Part shown: positions 24,474 to 35,337 of the stretch, piece after piece | How positions within the stretch are numbered: the stretch's first letter is position 1 | How the letters are laid out: the number at the start of each line of letters is the position of its first letter | Assembly: GCA_018711815.1 (NCBI GenBank) | Contig: DVHU01000081.1 | Span: forward strand, 1 to 54,609 | From: Candidatus Egerieimonas intestinavium | GTDB taxonomy: Bacteria; Bacillota; Clostridia; Lachnospirales; Lachnospiraceae | Direction: 5' to 3' | Length of the DNA stretch: 54,609 nt | Notes under the pieces: generated by a model | Databases searched by the model: none | Told to the model about the DNA's origin: nothing | What the model saw: the letters and a program-made list of their open reading frames with translations, nothing else | Position numbers and translations under genes: made by a program

Positions 24474-26252
24474 TTAATCCCAGTCCTCCAGCTGTTTCAT
24501 CAGGTATCTGCCCACCACCGAGGAAAATTTGGAAATCTGTCGGATATAGGCAAAATCCTTGCCGAAAATCTTCTTCTCCGCCTCCAGCTCCTGCTCCTCC
24601 CCGGCAAATACGCCCAGCACTGCAACCCCCTCGTTGCGCAGAGCCCGGATGGCTGTTCCCGTGTCCCGGATAGCGTAGGCTCCCTGGTAGGGCTCCGGAT
24701 TTCTGGCCCCGGGCCGGTTGACAATCACATCGTAGGGCTTGCCGTCGCTTAAGATAATCAGGATCTTCTTCTCCTCCTGCCGCTCCAGCAGCTCCTGGGC
24801 CGCCGCCCGGATGGCCAGGCCATCCCGGTTGTTGGAGGAGGTGGTAAACTCAAAGATCCGCTCATTGGCCTCCCGGCCGTCGTCGTAATCCCGAAACCGC
24901 TGCAGCACCGTGTAATCCCAGAAGGTGCAAAAAGAGGTGACCTTGTGGGGGATGCCCACGCTGCTTAAGGCTTCCATGAGAATGTAGGCCTGCAGCACCA
25001 CCTGCTCCTGGCGCTTTCTCTGGGAGCCGCTGGCGTCGATGAGGACGCTGACCGCAAACTCCGTCTCCTGGGCCCGCTGCTCCTTGAGAAACAGCCGGGC
25101 GTCCCCGGTGCGCCCCACCCTCCACAGCCGGGCCGGTACCAGAGCGCCCCGGTCGGAGAGCTCTGACTGGGTCTGACTTCTTAGGGCCAGGGCCTGGCGG
25201 AAAATCTTCGTCATCTGGGCGATATTCTGCTTCACTGCCCGGTGATTGTCATAGTAAGTATATTTATTTTTCCCGCTCTGCTTGCGGGCGTACTCGTACT
25301 GGTAGTTGCGCTTCACGGGGTTTTGCAGGATTCCGTCCGTGTAGTACAGGCCGCAGTCCCCGTGGATTCCCCGGCACAGCTTTAGGGTTCTCCTCTTCTC
25401 CTCCAGGGGGGAGAGGTAGGATTTCCCGAAATTCAGCTCAATGTAGGTGTAGACCTTCTTCATGGCCTCCTCGTCCACCACCACAATCCTCCTCCGGTTG
25501 TCCTGCTCCCGCTTTTCCTGCTTCTCCTCTTCGGGGGAGGCGGTCTGCACCATCTCCTTGGCCATCTGCTCCAGGTAGGCCTCCAGGTTTTCCGCGTACA
25601 TCTCCTCGGTCAGGTAATCCTTCCAGCTAAATTCCGCCAGCTCCTCCAGGGTCACTGCCAGCACCGCCTCCAGGTTTCCCCGGCGCTTCTCAAAATCCGG
25701 ATCCATCCAGGCGTTATAGAGCCGGTCGATCTCCTCGATCACCGCGGCGGTCTTATCCACCGCCCGCAGCTGATACAGCTCCTCCATCCACACCCGAATC
25801 CGTTTTTCCACCGGGTATGCGCCCTCCAGGGCTTCCCGCATCAGGGCCGCCTTCACCCGCCCGGGAAAATGGGCACTCATCCGCTCAAACTCTCTGTCCA
25901 AGAGCTCCCGGTAGGCCGCAAGCCGCAGATTTCTCACGCCAGGCCGCTCCGCGCAGAGCTTTTCACAGACCGCCTCCTCGATGCACATCTGGGCAATAAA
26001 CACCAGGGGCGCTTCCTGGGCTCCCAGGTATACCTTCTTCACCAGGTACAGGCTTAAGGCCTCCCGGTCGAAGAAGCGGGCGAAGGCCCCCTGCTTCACA
26101 CTGTCATAGAGCCCCGCGAACCGGCACCGAAGAAAGCCCTCCACATCCGGCTTCACCTCCAGGGTATAGTCCCCGCAGACGGTCCAGACCAGATTTTTGA
26201 TTCTGTTTTCTAATTCCAGCTGACGCTCTTCCAATTCTTGTTCTCGTCTCAA
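24474..26252 (-). CDS. VWA-domain protein paired with a MoxR ATPase
   Basis: A 592-residue protein with a helical N-terminal region of about 250 residues, a charged linker (KQEKREQDNRRR near 245) and a von Willebrand factor A domain from about residue 400. The metal-site motif DASGS is at about 406-410, with LSDGKPYD further on. The layout resembles NorD/CobT-type partners of MoxR ATPases. The start is TTG with AGGAG 5 nt upstream and no better ATG nearby. The MoxR gene ends 36 bp upstream. In known pairs the ATPase remodels or activates a metal enzyme and the VWA protein acts as adaptor; the client here is not evident. Confidence 0.85.
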   Translation of the reverse strand: MRREQELEERQLELENRIKNLVWTVCGDYTLEVKPDVEGFLRCRFAGLYDSVKQGAFARFFDREALSLYLVKKVYLGAQEAPLVFIAQMCIEEAVCEKLCAERPGVRNLRLAAYRELLDREFERMSAHFPGRVKAALMREALEGAYPVEKRIRVWMEELYQLRAVDKTAAVIEEIDRLYNAWMDPDFEKRRGNLEAVLAVTLEELAEFSWKDYLTEEMYAENLEAYLEQMAKEMVQTASPEEEKQEKREQDNRRRIVVVDEEAMKKVYTYIELNFGKSYLSPLEEKRRTLKLCRGIHGDCGLYYTDGILQNPVKRNYQYEYARKQSGKNKYTYYDNHRAVKQNIAQMTKIFRQALALRSQTQSELSDRGALVPARLWRVGRTGDARLFLKEQRAQETEFAVSVLIDASGSQRKRQEQVVLQAYILMEALSSVGIPHKVTSFCTFWDYTVLQRFRDYDDGREANERIFEFTTSSNNRDGLAIRAAAQELLERQEEKKILIILSDGKPYDVIVNRPGARNPEPYQGAYAIRDTGTAIRALRNEGVAVLGVFAGEEQELEAEKKIFGKDFAYIRQISKFSSVVGRYLMKQLEDWD

Positions 26253-26288
26253 GGTCTCTCCTATCCCTTCCGCTGCGCCGCTTACGGC

Positions 26289-27212
26289 TTAATCCGCAAA
26301 GATCTGCTCCCGGGTCCAGTCCCCGGGAATTCTGGTCATCACCACGTCCTCCACGATCTCCCGCTCAAAGGCGTCAAAGCACTTGTTGATAACGCCCATA
26401 CGCACTGCCAAAGCCGGGGAGAGGCCTGTCTGCATGGTGCGGATGGCCGCCAAAAGCCCCCGCAGATCCAGGGCCTTGGTGGAAATCTCCCCGTTCTCCG
26501 CCTTCAGCTGCAGATCCAGAAAGAGCCCGGCAAACTGCTCCAGAGCCTCCTGGCGTCCCTTTGGAAATACCTCTCTTAATATATGAAGGAGTGTCTCCCG
26601 ATCCTGATCCGGCATGGCAATCACCAGGAACCGGGATACCAGGGCCTCATTTAACTCCTTGGTCCCCGCGTAGCCGTAATTCATGGTACCGATAAAGCGG
26701 GCCGCCGGGTGCAGGTCGATCTTGTCATACCCGGGCACGTCGATGCTCCTGCGGTAGTCTAAGGTGGCGTGAAGCACGGACACCGCGTCGTTTTTGGCCA
26801 TGTTGATCTCATCCAGGATGCCGAAGCCCCCGTACTGGGCGCATTGGTAGATGCTTCCCTTGCGCAGCTGCACCTGATTGTCCACAAAGGTATCCGTGCC
26901 GATCAGCTCCCCGCTGCCGGTGTTCACATGGAAGGATACGTTGTAGGAGGGCCGGCCGAAAATCCATGCCAGATTCTCCGCCAGCACATTTTTGCCCGTG
27001 GCCTTAGAGCCGGTCAGCAGCAGATTTTCCCCCTGCAGCAGGGCTGCAATGGCCATCTCCAGGATCTCCCGGCCGTAGAAGGGCATGGCCGGACGCACCA
27101 CCCGGTAGGCCATAGCCTCCTCCACCGGATACTCCCTCCGAAATTCCTCCACATCCTTGAGCAGAGCGTGGTTCACCCCCTGCTCCTCCAGAAAGCTCAG
27201 TTCTTCTATCAT
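26289..27212 (-). CDS. MoxR-family AAA ATPase
   Basis: A 307-residue AAA_5 ATPase of the NorQ/GvpN/MoxR group. Walker A reads TGSKATGKN (about 67-75), with Asn where Ser or Thr is usual; Walker B is FGILDEINMAKND. An arginine-finger-type segment NEALVSRFLVIAM follows. It is coded before the VWA gene with a 36-bp gap and a promoter at 27246-27274. MoxR ATPases assist the maturation of multi-protein or metal enzymes with a VWA partner. The unusual Asn next to the P-loop Lys may alter nucleotide affinity, but may also be a normal variant of this subgroup. Confidence 0.87.
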   Translation of the reverse strand: MIEELSFLEEQGVNHALLKDVEEFRREYPVEEAMAYRVVRPAMPFYGREILEMAIAALLQGENLLLTGSKATGKNVLAENLAWIFGRPSYNVSFHVNTGSGELIGTDTFVDNQVQLRKGSIYQCAQYGGFGILDEINMAKNDAVSVLHATLDYRRSIDVPGYDKIDLHPAARFIGTMNYGYAGTKELNEALVSRFLVIAMPDQDRETLLHILREVFPKGRQEALEQFAGLFLDLQLKAENGEISTKALDLRGLLAAIRTMQTGLSPALAVRMGVINKCFDAFEREIVEDVVMTRIPGDWTREQIFAD

Positions 27213-27245
27213 AAATTTCTTCCTTTCTCTCTTCTTCTGCTATAC

Positions 27246-27274
27246 AGTATAACTCCTGACGGCCATTCTGTACA
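27246..27274 (-). promoter_or_regulatory. promoter of the MoxR-VWA operon
   Basis: The minus strand has TGTACA (27269-27274), a 17-bp spacer and TATACT (27246-27251), about 35 bp before the ATG. Confidence 0.6.
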
Positions 27275-27453
27275 CGGTTCTTTTATTCACAATTTATTCA
27301 TTTATCATTCAAAAAGGATTTACTTGATGAACACGGTTTCTTCATTTCTCCCCTATATAATAAAATCATCGAAAGAAGCCAACTAACAACTTTCTGATAA
27401 ACTTTTTCATAATATGTACCAGGTAACCGTCATTGCCTGGTACCCTCCTTTCC
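27275..27453. other. intergenic region with short inverted repeat
   Basis: This AT-rich gap between the MoxR promoter and the glnN terminator has no gene that I can see. GTACCAGG (27416-27423) pairs with CCTGGTAC (27436-27443), a perfect 8-bp inverted repeat with a 12-base loop. It might be an operator or the remnant of a second terminator. Confidence 0.45.
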
Positions 27454-27489
27454 AAAAAATGAGAGCCGTGCCAGGGCTCTCATTTTTTT
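27454..27489. terminator. bidirectional-type terminator after glnN
   Basis: AAAAAATGAGAGCC pairs with GGCTCTCATTTTTT around a 7-base loop. It has an A run on one side and a T run on the other, so it can end transcription on either strand. It lies 45 bp downstream of the glutamine synthetase stop on the minus strand. Confidence 0.85.
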
Positions 27490-27533
27490 GCTTATGACTA
27501 TTCTTAATACAGCGGTTGACTTATCACGCCGCC

Positions 27534-29648
<2,115 letters not shown>

Positions 29649-29765
29649 ACGTTCTTCCTTTCCCTCCCCCTCAGCTGACGAGGGTATCTCTCAATGTCAT
29701 TTTTCTTCTTTCAACCGGCAAAGGGCCATGCAGCCCCTTCCGCTCTTCTAAGATACCGCACTTTT

Positions 29766-30803
29766 CTACTGATTGCAAGAAAATTCATGGACATTCTCCC
29801 GGGTAACCTTGGCGTAGGGGAGGCGGATATAGCGCTCTTCCTGGATATCCAGCTCCTCCAGCCCTTCCCCGGTGACCACCGCCACCGCCAGCTTGGCCAT
29901 GGCCTCCGCCTGCCCCTCCTTGTCGTTGTACACCGTTCCCGCCAGCCTGGACTGCTCCACCGCCTCCAGCCCCGCGGCGGTGCCGTCGATGCCGAAGACC
30001 AGCGGCAGGGAGGTCTCCGTGATATTTGACTTCTCGTAGGCGTCCAGGGCTCCCAGGGCCATATCGTCATTGTTGGCCAATACCAGCTCAATCTGATTCT
30101 GATATTGATTAATCATCTGTTCCATCCGGTTCTGGGCCTGCCCCCGGTTCCAGTTGGCGATCCCGTAGCTGAGCTTTTCCAGCTTAACCCCGCTGTCCCT
30201 CAGCGTTTCCACCGCGTCCTCCGTGCGGATGATGGCGTCCTGGTGCCCGGGTTCCCCCTCCAGCACCACATACTGGATCTTCCCGTCCTTATTGCGGTCG
30301 ATCTGGCTGTCTGCCTGGATGGCCGCGGCGGCCAGCTCTCCCTGCATTATCCCCGACTGCCGGGCATCCGCCCCCACATAGTACAGCTTATCCCACTGCA
30401 TCAGGTCCTCCGCCACCGGTTCCCGGTTGAAGAAGATAATGGGGATCTCATTGTCCCGGGCCAGGTCGATGATCTCCGAGGGATCCGCCCGGTCCACCAG
30501 GTTTACGCAGAGCACGTCACAGCCGGCGCCGATCAGCTCCCGAACCTGGTCGTCCTGGGTGCGCTGGGAGCCGGCGGCGTCCCGTATGGTCACGGTGATG
30601 GACAGATCCCCCCGCTCCAGCTCCTCCAGATCCTCCTTGAAGGCCCCCAGGAGCTCTCCCAGGAAGGTATCGCTCTGATTATAGGAGGTTACCCCCACGG
30701 AAATCTTCTCCGGATCCTGGGTCTCTTTCTCCCCGCAGCCCCAGAGAAAAGAAAGACCCAGAGCCGTTATGGCCGCCGCCCTTATCATTTTTGCTGCTCT
30801 CAT
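29766..30803 (-). CDS. galactose/glucose-binding lipoprotein, sensing cassette 2
   Basis: A 345-residue periplasmic-binding-protein I fold protein with canonical order. The lipobox FLWGC follows the N-terminal hydrophobic stretch. VGVTSYNQSDTF matches the GGBP start, IPIIFFNREP the central strand, DRNKDGKIQYVVLEGEPGHQD the GGBP calcium loop region, and NNDDMALGALDAYEK the second lobe. It should bind a hexose such as galactose or glucose outside the membrane. It closes a cassette RR-HK-anchored SBP-SBP, so a role in sensing is more likely than transport, although it could also feed MglAC. It is a paralogue of the protein at 40157-41176. Confidence 0.88.
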   Translation of the reverse strand: MRAAKMIRAAAITALGLSFLWGCGEKETQDPEKISVGVTSYNQSDTFLGELLGAFKEDLEELERGDLSITVTIRDAAGSQRTQDDQVRELIGAGCDVLCVNLVDRADPSEIIDLARDNEIPIIFFNREPVAEDLMQWDKLYYVGADARQSGIMQGELAAAAIQADSQIDRNKDGKIQYVVLEGEPGHQDAIIRTEDAVETLRDSGVKLEKLSYGIANWNRGQAQNRMEQMINQYQNQIELVLANNDDMALGALDAYEKSNITETSLPLVFGIDGTAAGLEAVEQSRLAGTVYNDKEGQAEAMAKLAVAVVTGEGLEELDIQEERYIRLPYAKVTRENVHEFSCNQ

Positions 30804-30821
30804 CTCTTATCCCTTCTTTAT

Positions 30822-31790
30822 CTATTGGCTCATAGTAAATAAAATCTCCTGATTTTCCCGGGAGAACAGTGTATCCCTCCGGATCACCGTGTGGGACACC
30901 TGGCGGCTCTCCACCTGATGCAGATAGCTGTCCATTCCCCGAACGGTCTCCGTCAGGCTCTGATAGCCCGCCTGGAAGCTGTCCGGCACCACCAGGCACT
31001 CCGCCGCGCCGGTATCCAGATAGTAGGCGGCCTCCGTGGAATTTCCAATCCCGTACACCAGGGCCCCCTGGAGCCGCCCTCCGGCAGCGCACTGCCCCGC
31101 CGCCCTCGTGCTGGCATCATCCAGCGCCACCACAAAATCCACCTGGGGCTTGGACTCCAGGAATTCCTGTCCGCTTTCCCGGGCATAGCCCAGCATTGTC
31201 CAGCGCAGCTCAAGACCCGTGCGGCTCACACCGTTCCAAAAGCCCGCCATCCGAAGCCCCGAGGCGTAGGAGCTGCCGGATTCCGCCACGATCCCCAGAG
31301 ATTTTCCCTCCAGGCTCCCGCTGTAATCCTTAAGGAGCTCCTCCGCCAGGGCTTCCCCCAGGGCATACTGATCCGGCTCTGTGGCCGCCAACTCTGTGTC
31401 CTCCGGCTTCGCCACAGCCTCCGTCAGCATCAGCGGAATTTTCTTTCCGGCCTTCTCCAGCATCTGAACGGCCCCGTCGCCCCAGACCGGCTGCACAATC
31501 AGGGCATCCGCCCCGGCGTCGATCTCCTGGCCCACAATCTGCTCCTCCTCCTGGAGGGTGAGATCCCCCTCGGTGCTCACCAGCACCAGCTCCACCCCCG
31601 CGTCCTGGGCGGCCATCTCAAGGCCATAGCGAAAGGCTTCCCATTGACTGTCGTCGGAGTCATCCAGGATCACGGAGACCCGGCTCAGGCTATCCTTCTC
31701 CTGCTCCCGCAGCATGACAAAGGCCACCAGGATCACCAGAGCCCCCAGAATCACCTCTATGAAAATATACCATTTTATGCTGCTCTTCAT
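30822..31790 (-). CDS. membrane-anchored sugar-binding protein, sensing cassette 2
   Basis: A 322-residue protein with an uncleaved N-terminal helix (IFIEVILGALVILVAFVML, about 9-27) and no lipobox. A PBP1-type sugar-binding domain follows, beginning SVILDDSDDSQWEAFRYGLEMAAQDAG. It starts 3 bp after the YesM-type kinase stop, so the two are tightly coupled. By comparison with described systems in which a LytS/YesM kinase works with an extracytoplasmic sugar-binding protein (XylFII-LytS in Clostridium), it is probably the ligand-sensing co-receptor of that kinase. A paralogue lies at 41204-42109. Confidence 0.78.
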   Translation of the reverse strand: MKSSIKWYIFIEVILGALVILVAFVMLREQEKDSLSRVSVILDDSDDSQWEAFRYGLEMAAQDAGVELVLVSTEGDLTLQEEEQIVGQEIDAGADALIVQPVWGDGAVQMLEKAGKKIPLMLTEAVAKPEDTELAATEPDQYALGEALAEELLKDYSGSLEGKSLGIVAESGSSYASGLRMAGFWNGVSRTGLELRWTMLGYARESGQEFLESKPQVDFVVALDDASTRAAGQCAAGGRLQGALVYGIGNSTEAAYYLDTGAAECLVVPDSFQAGYQSLTETVRGMDSYLHQVESRQVSHTVIRRDTLFSRENQEILFTMSQ

Positions 31791-31793
31791 CTC

Positions 31794-33632
31794 TCACTTC
31801 TCTCCGTCTGTCTCTTCCCGGCTGAAGAGATCTCCCTTTTCCAGGATCTGCCGGTTTTCCTCCGTGTAGGGGATGGCCGGGATTCTGATGGTCACCCGGG
31901 TACCCTCGTCCGGCTCGCTCTCTACGGTCAGGCCGTACTCCCTGCCAAAGAGCAGCTGGATACGGGTGTTGACGTTCACCAGCCCCACCCCGGAGCCCCG
32001 CTTGTGTACCCGGCTGCTGTCGGTGAGCACCAGGCTGGCTTCCTCCTCAGCCATTCCCATGCCGTTGTCCTCCACCGCCAGGAGCACCATCCCCTCCTGA
32101 AGTCTTCCGGTAACCCGGATTTCCCCGCAGTCATCCAGTCCGCTGACCCCGTAGTTGATGGCGTTCTCCAGGATAGGCTGCAGGATCAGCTTCACCGTAC
32201 AGTACTCCGCCACGGCCGGATCAATGTCAAATAGCACCGAGAAGGCATTTTTGTAGCGGATCTTCTGGATATTCATATAGCTCTGGGCGTGCTGCAGCTC
32301 ATCCTCCACGGTAATCACCGTATTCCCCTTGGAAAGGCTGATCCGAAACAGCTTGGCCAGCTGCGTCACCATGAAAGCCGCGTCCGCGTTTCGCTCTCCC
32401 TCGATCATCCAGGTCAGAGATTCCAGGGCATTATACAGAAAATGAGGGTTAATCTGGCTCTGCAGAGCCTCCAGCTCACTCTTTCGCCTCTCAGTCTGCT
32501 CCTGCACGATTTTCTTCATCAGAGAATCGATCTGCTCATAGGAGCTTTGGATAGAATATCCCAGATGGCGGATTTCCTGGGAGCCCCCGATGTAGATCTC
32601 CGGTTTTTCCCCGGCCTCGTACTCCATCACCGAATGGTTCAGCTTCATGATGGGCCTGGAAATTCTCACGGAGACCACCCGGTTAATCATCACCAGCATC
32701 ATGGCCATCAGCAGCATCAGCATGGCGATGAAATAGCGCATATTGACCATGCCGTGGGTAAAAACGCTGTAGGGAATCACCCCCACCAGCTTCCAGCCCG
32801 TATAGCTGATGGTATTCACCACCACCTTCCGCTTCTCTCCCTGGAAGGTCTCGTCGTAAACGCCGTCCTTATAGCCGGCGGCCGCCTGGCTGTTCTCGCT
32901 GCCCAGGCCGTCCCGGATCTGAATCTGCCGGTTGTGGTAGATGATTTCCCCGTTTTTATCGCACAGGTAATAATACTGCCCATTATTGGAAGTGTTGATC
33001 TGCTTCATCATCCGTGAAATGTTAGCGTAATCCATATCCACCAGCAGAACCCCCAGCTGAGTATTTCCATTTTCTGTCAGCTCCACCGCCCGGCTCAGGG
33101 AAATCACCCAGTAATAGTGTGCTGCCGTCTCCTCAAAGAGATTTTGGATATGGGGCACGGAAAAGTACATATTTTCCACCTCACTCATCGCCTGCCGGTA
33201 CCATTCCTGGCCGGTAACGTCGGAATTTTTCTTCTGAACCGCCACCGGCTCCGCCGCCACCAGGCTCCCGTAGCTATTGTACAGGGCAATACTCCTGAGA
33301 TTGTCCCGATTTGCCTCATAGAGAAGGTTCATCCCCTCCTGGATGTCCTGGGACTGACCGGAGAAATCACTCTCCTTGATGACGTTATAGTAAACGGCGT
33401 CGGAAATCCGCCTCATGCTCACCAGATAATCCTCCAGCTTCTCCCCGGTCTGCTCCATGAGCTTCTGGGTGCTCTGCACGATCTCCTCCCGGGAGGAGAC
33501 GGAAAAGCGGAAATACATCACCACGCCCAGGATCAGCATGATGGACAGGGAGATGGCCGAGAAGACAATCATGATCGTTGACTGCATGCCTCTGGGCTTT
33601 AATTTTTTTAAAGGTCCGAAATATTTATTCAC
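31794..33632 (-). CDS. YesM-type sensor histidine kinase, cassette 2
   Basis: A 612-residue membrane kinase. One helix near residues 18-38 and one near 290-310 flank a large sensor region with a dCache-like fold (NIIKES..., YYLCDKNGEIIYH). A HAMP-like stretch follows, then the HisKA_7TM/His_kinase motif QSQINPHFLYNALESL (phosphoacceptor His) and an HATPase domain with DNGMGM and GSGVGLVNVN. The start is GTG at 33632, overlapping the regulator stop by 8 nt, with GGAG 10 nt upstream. It should signal to the YesN-type regulator coded just before it. Confidence 0.88.
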   Translation of the reverse strand: MNKYFGPLKKLKPRGMQSTIMIVFSAISLSIMLILGVVMYFRFSVSSREEIVQSTQKLMEQTGEKLEDYLVSMRRISDAVYYNVIKESDFSGQSQDIQEGMNLLYEANRDNLRSIALYNSYGSLVAAEPVAVQKKNSDVTGQEWYRQAMSEVENMYFSVPHIQNLFEETAAHYYWVISLSRAVELTENGNTQLGVLLVDMDYANISRMMKQINTSNNGQYYYLCDKNGEIIYHNRQIQIRDGLGSENSQAAAGYKDGVYDETFQGEKRKVVVNTISYTGWKLVGVIPYSVFTHGMVNMRYFIAMLMLLMAMMLVMINRVVSVRISRPIMKLNHSVMEYEAGEKPEIYIGGSQEIRHLGYSIQSSYEQIDSLMKKIVQEQTERRKSELEALQSQINPHFLYNALESLTWMIEGERNADAAFMVTQLAKLFRISLSKGNTVITVEDELQHAQSYMNIQKIRYKNAFSVLFDIDPAVAEYCTVKLILQPILENAINYGVSGLDDCGEIRVTGRLQEGMVLLAVEDNGMGMAEEEASLVLTDSSRVHKRGSGVGLVNVNTRIQLLFGREYGLTVESEPDEGTRVTIRIPAIPYTEENRQILEKGDLFSREETDGEK

Positions 33633-35232
33633 TCTTATTATGCTCCGCCCTATATTTGGAGGGCGACACCCCAAACCTTCTCTTAAACACATAGCTGAAA
33701 TAGTTTGGATCCGTGTAGCCCACTTGTTTGGCAATGATATAACTCTTTTCCTTGGTCTCCAGCAGCAGCCGGGAGGCCCGCTCCATGCGGTAGTCGGTCA
33801 GATAGCCGATAAAGGAGCTGCCGGTCTCTTTCTTGAAGGTGCTGGAAAAATAGGAGTTGGATACCCCCAGGGCCTGGCAGATGCTGTCCAGGGAGAGCTC
33901 CCCGTCCGCGTAGTTATTGCGCACGTACTCCTTGGCCCGGGACACAAAGGACTGGGTGGAACGGCTTCGGGCCGACTGCAGTTTCCGGTGGAAGGCCCGG
34001 CTGGTATCCTGAAGCCATTCTTTCAGCTGTTCCGGCTCCAAATCCAGCAGACTGCCGTACAGCTTGCGCACGTCCCCGCTGAATTCCTCGGCAGCCAGTT
34101 CATGATTTACCGAAAAACTGTAGAGAGCGCTCACCAGGTTCATCACCCGGATATGGTACTGCTGGGGGGAGCTGGTCATGGCAGAAATGTGACTCCAGTA
34201 GCGGTCCACCTCCCCTGGGATCTCCTCCTCCCTGCCCAGGCGGATGGTCTTAAAAAGCTGAGCCATCTCACCCTCATCTTGTAAATCCTCCCTGCTGACC
34301 TCCTGGGGGGCGATCTCCTGAATGTTGATGGCCCGGGAGGCTCCATAGATCACCCGGTAGGACACTGCCTCCCGGGCGCCGCTGTAGGATTTCGCCAGTT
34401 CCAGGATATCCCCGCAGGCCTGGCCGATCCCCACCGTCACCACTGCCCCGATGATCCGGCGGACATAGCTGCAGAACCGGTCGCAGGCGTCCGTCAGCTC
34501 AGCGGTCTGGCTTTCATTGTCCAGTTGGGCAATGAGAACCGTGTTGCCCAGATAGGAAAAGCTTTTAGCCTTCCAGGGTTCCCCCAACAGCTCCTGGGCC
34601 TGCTTCTGCACGGCCGTGGACAAAAGCAGGGGGTTCATATTGCCCGCCCCCTGACTGGCGGAGGTGTGCACCACCAGACAGCAAAAGCAGGGCCCCTCAA
34701 AGGAAATCTGATAGTCGCAGAGATATTTGGAAAGCTCTTCCTGGCGAATTCGTCCCTCAATGAGGGTGGTATAGAAATTCGCCTGCAGAAGGGGCAGAGA
34801 TTCCAGATAATAGTTCTGCAGGGTCTCCACATTCCGCTTCTCGCTGATCTCCGCGTCCAGCTTCCCCTTAAGCTTCTCAAAAACCCGGGTCAGCTCCAGG
34901 GCGTTCACCGGCTTTAAGATATACTCCTCGATCTCCAGATGCACCGCCTCCTTGGCGTACTCAAAGGTGTCAAAGCCGGTAAAGAGCAGGATCTTTGTCC
35001 CCGGATACTCTGTCTTGATACGGTAGGACAGCTCCAGTCCGTCCATATAAGGCATCTTGATGTCGGTCATCACCACATCCGGCTGGAATTCCTCCACCAT
35101 CTCCAAGGCTTTCACCCCGTTGTTGGCGTAGCCGATGACAGAGAAGCCCATTTCCTCCCAGTTAATTTTTTTCATGATGATCTGGATCACTTCTTCCTCA
35201 TCATCCACTAAAAGAACGGTGTATGTATCCAT
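33625..35232 (-). CDS. YesN-type response regulator with AraC domain, cassette 2
   Basis: A 535-residue regulator. The receiver domain has DDEEEV at 10-15 and phosphoacceptor Asp57 in VMTDIKMPYMDG. A long helical middle region of about 270 residues follows. The C-terminal AraC double helix-turn-helix contains LDSICQALGVSNSYFSSTF and IIAKQVGYTDPNYFSYVFKRRFGVSPSKYR. GAGGGAG lies 6 nt before the ATG. It follows mglC after a palindromic repeat/terminator. It probably controls sugar uptake genes nearby in response to the paired kinase. Confidence 0.93.
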   Translation of the reverse strand: MDTYTVLLVDDEEEVIQIIMKKINWEEMGFSVIGYANNGVKALEMVEEFQPDVVMTDIKMPYMDGLELSYRIKTEYPGTKILLFTGFDTFEYAKEAVHLEIEEYILKPVNALELTRVFEKLKGKLDAEISEKRNVETLQNYYLESLPLLQANFYTTLIEGRIRQEELSKYLCDYQISFEGPCFCCLVVHTSASQGAGNMNPLLLSTAVQKQAQELLGEPWKAKSFSYLGNTVLIAQLDNESQTAELTDACDRFCSYVRRIIGAVVTVGIGQACGDILELAKSYSGAREAVSYRVIYGASRAINIQEIAPQEVSREDLQDEGEMAQLFKTIRLGREEEIPGEVDRYWSHISAMTSSPQQYHIRVMNLVSALYSFSVNHELAAEEFSGDVRKLYGSLLDLEPEQLKEWLQDTSRAFHRKLQSARSRSTQSFVSRAKEYVRNNYADGELSLDSICQALGVSNSYFSSTFKKETGSSFIGYLTDYRMERASRLLLETKEKSYIIAKQVGYTDPNYFSYVFKRRFGVSPSKYRAEHNKSE

Positions 35233-35257
35233 GCTGCTCTCCCTCTAATATTGAAAA

Positions 35258-35322
35258 GGGGGCTGCCGCATTACTTCCATATCCCAGTAAAGTGGGATAC
35301 TCGTTAACTGCGACAGCCCCCC
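35258..35322 (-). terminator. palindromic repeat acting as mgl terminator, GGGCTGCCGC family copy B
   Basis: GGGGGCTGCCGCA (35258-35270) pairs with TGCGACAGCCCCC (35310-35322 side), with an inner hairpin TATCCCA/TGGGATA. On the minus strand it is followed by TTTT, directly after mglC. Its sequence matches copy A at 21479-21570 on the opposite strand. Confidence 0.75.
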
Positions 35323-35337
35323 GTTGCCCTCTATTGT

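Noticed and set aside
29649-29765. Riboswitch before glutamine synthetase
   Set aside because: Only short palindromes are present; no known glutamine-binding RNA pattern was recognised.
30891-32234. 447-residue plus-strand frame
   Set aside because: It runs antisense to the sensing cassette genes, and its sequence resembles no protein family; it is a shadow frame.
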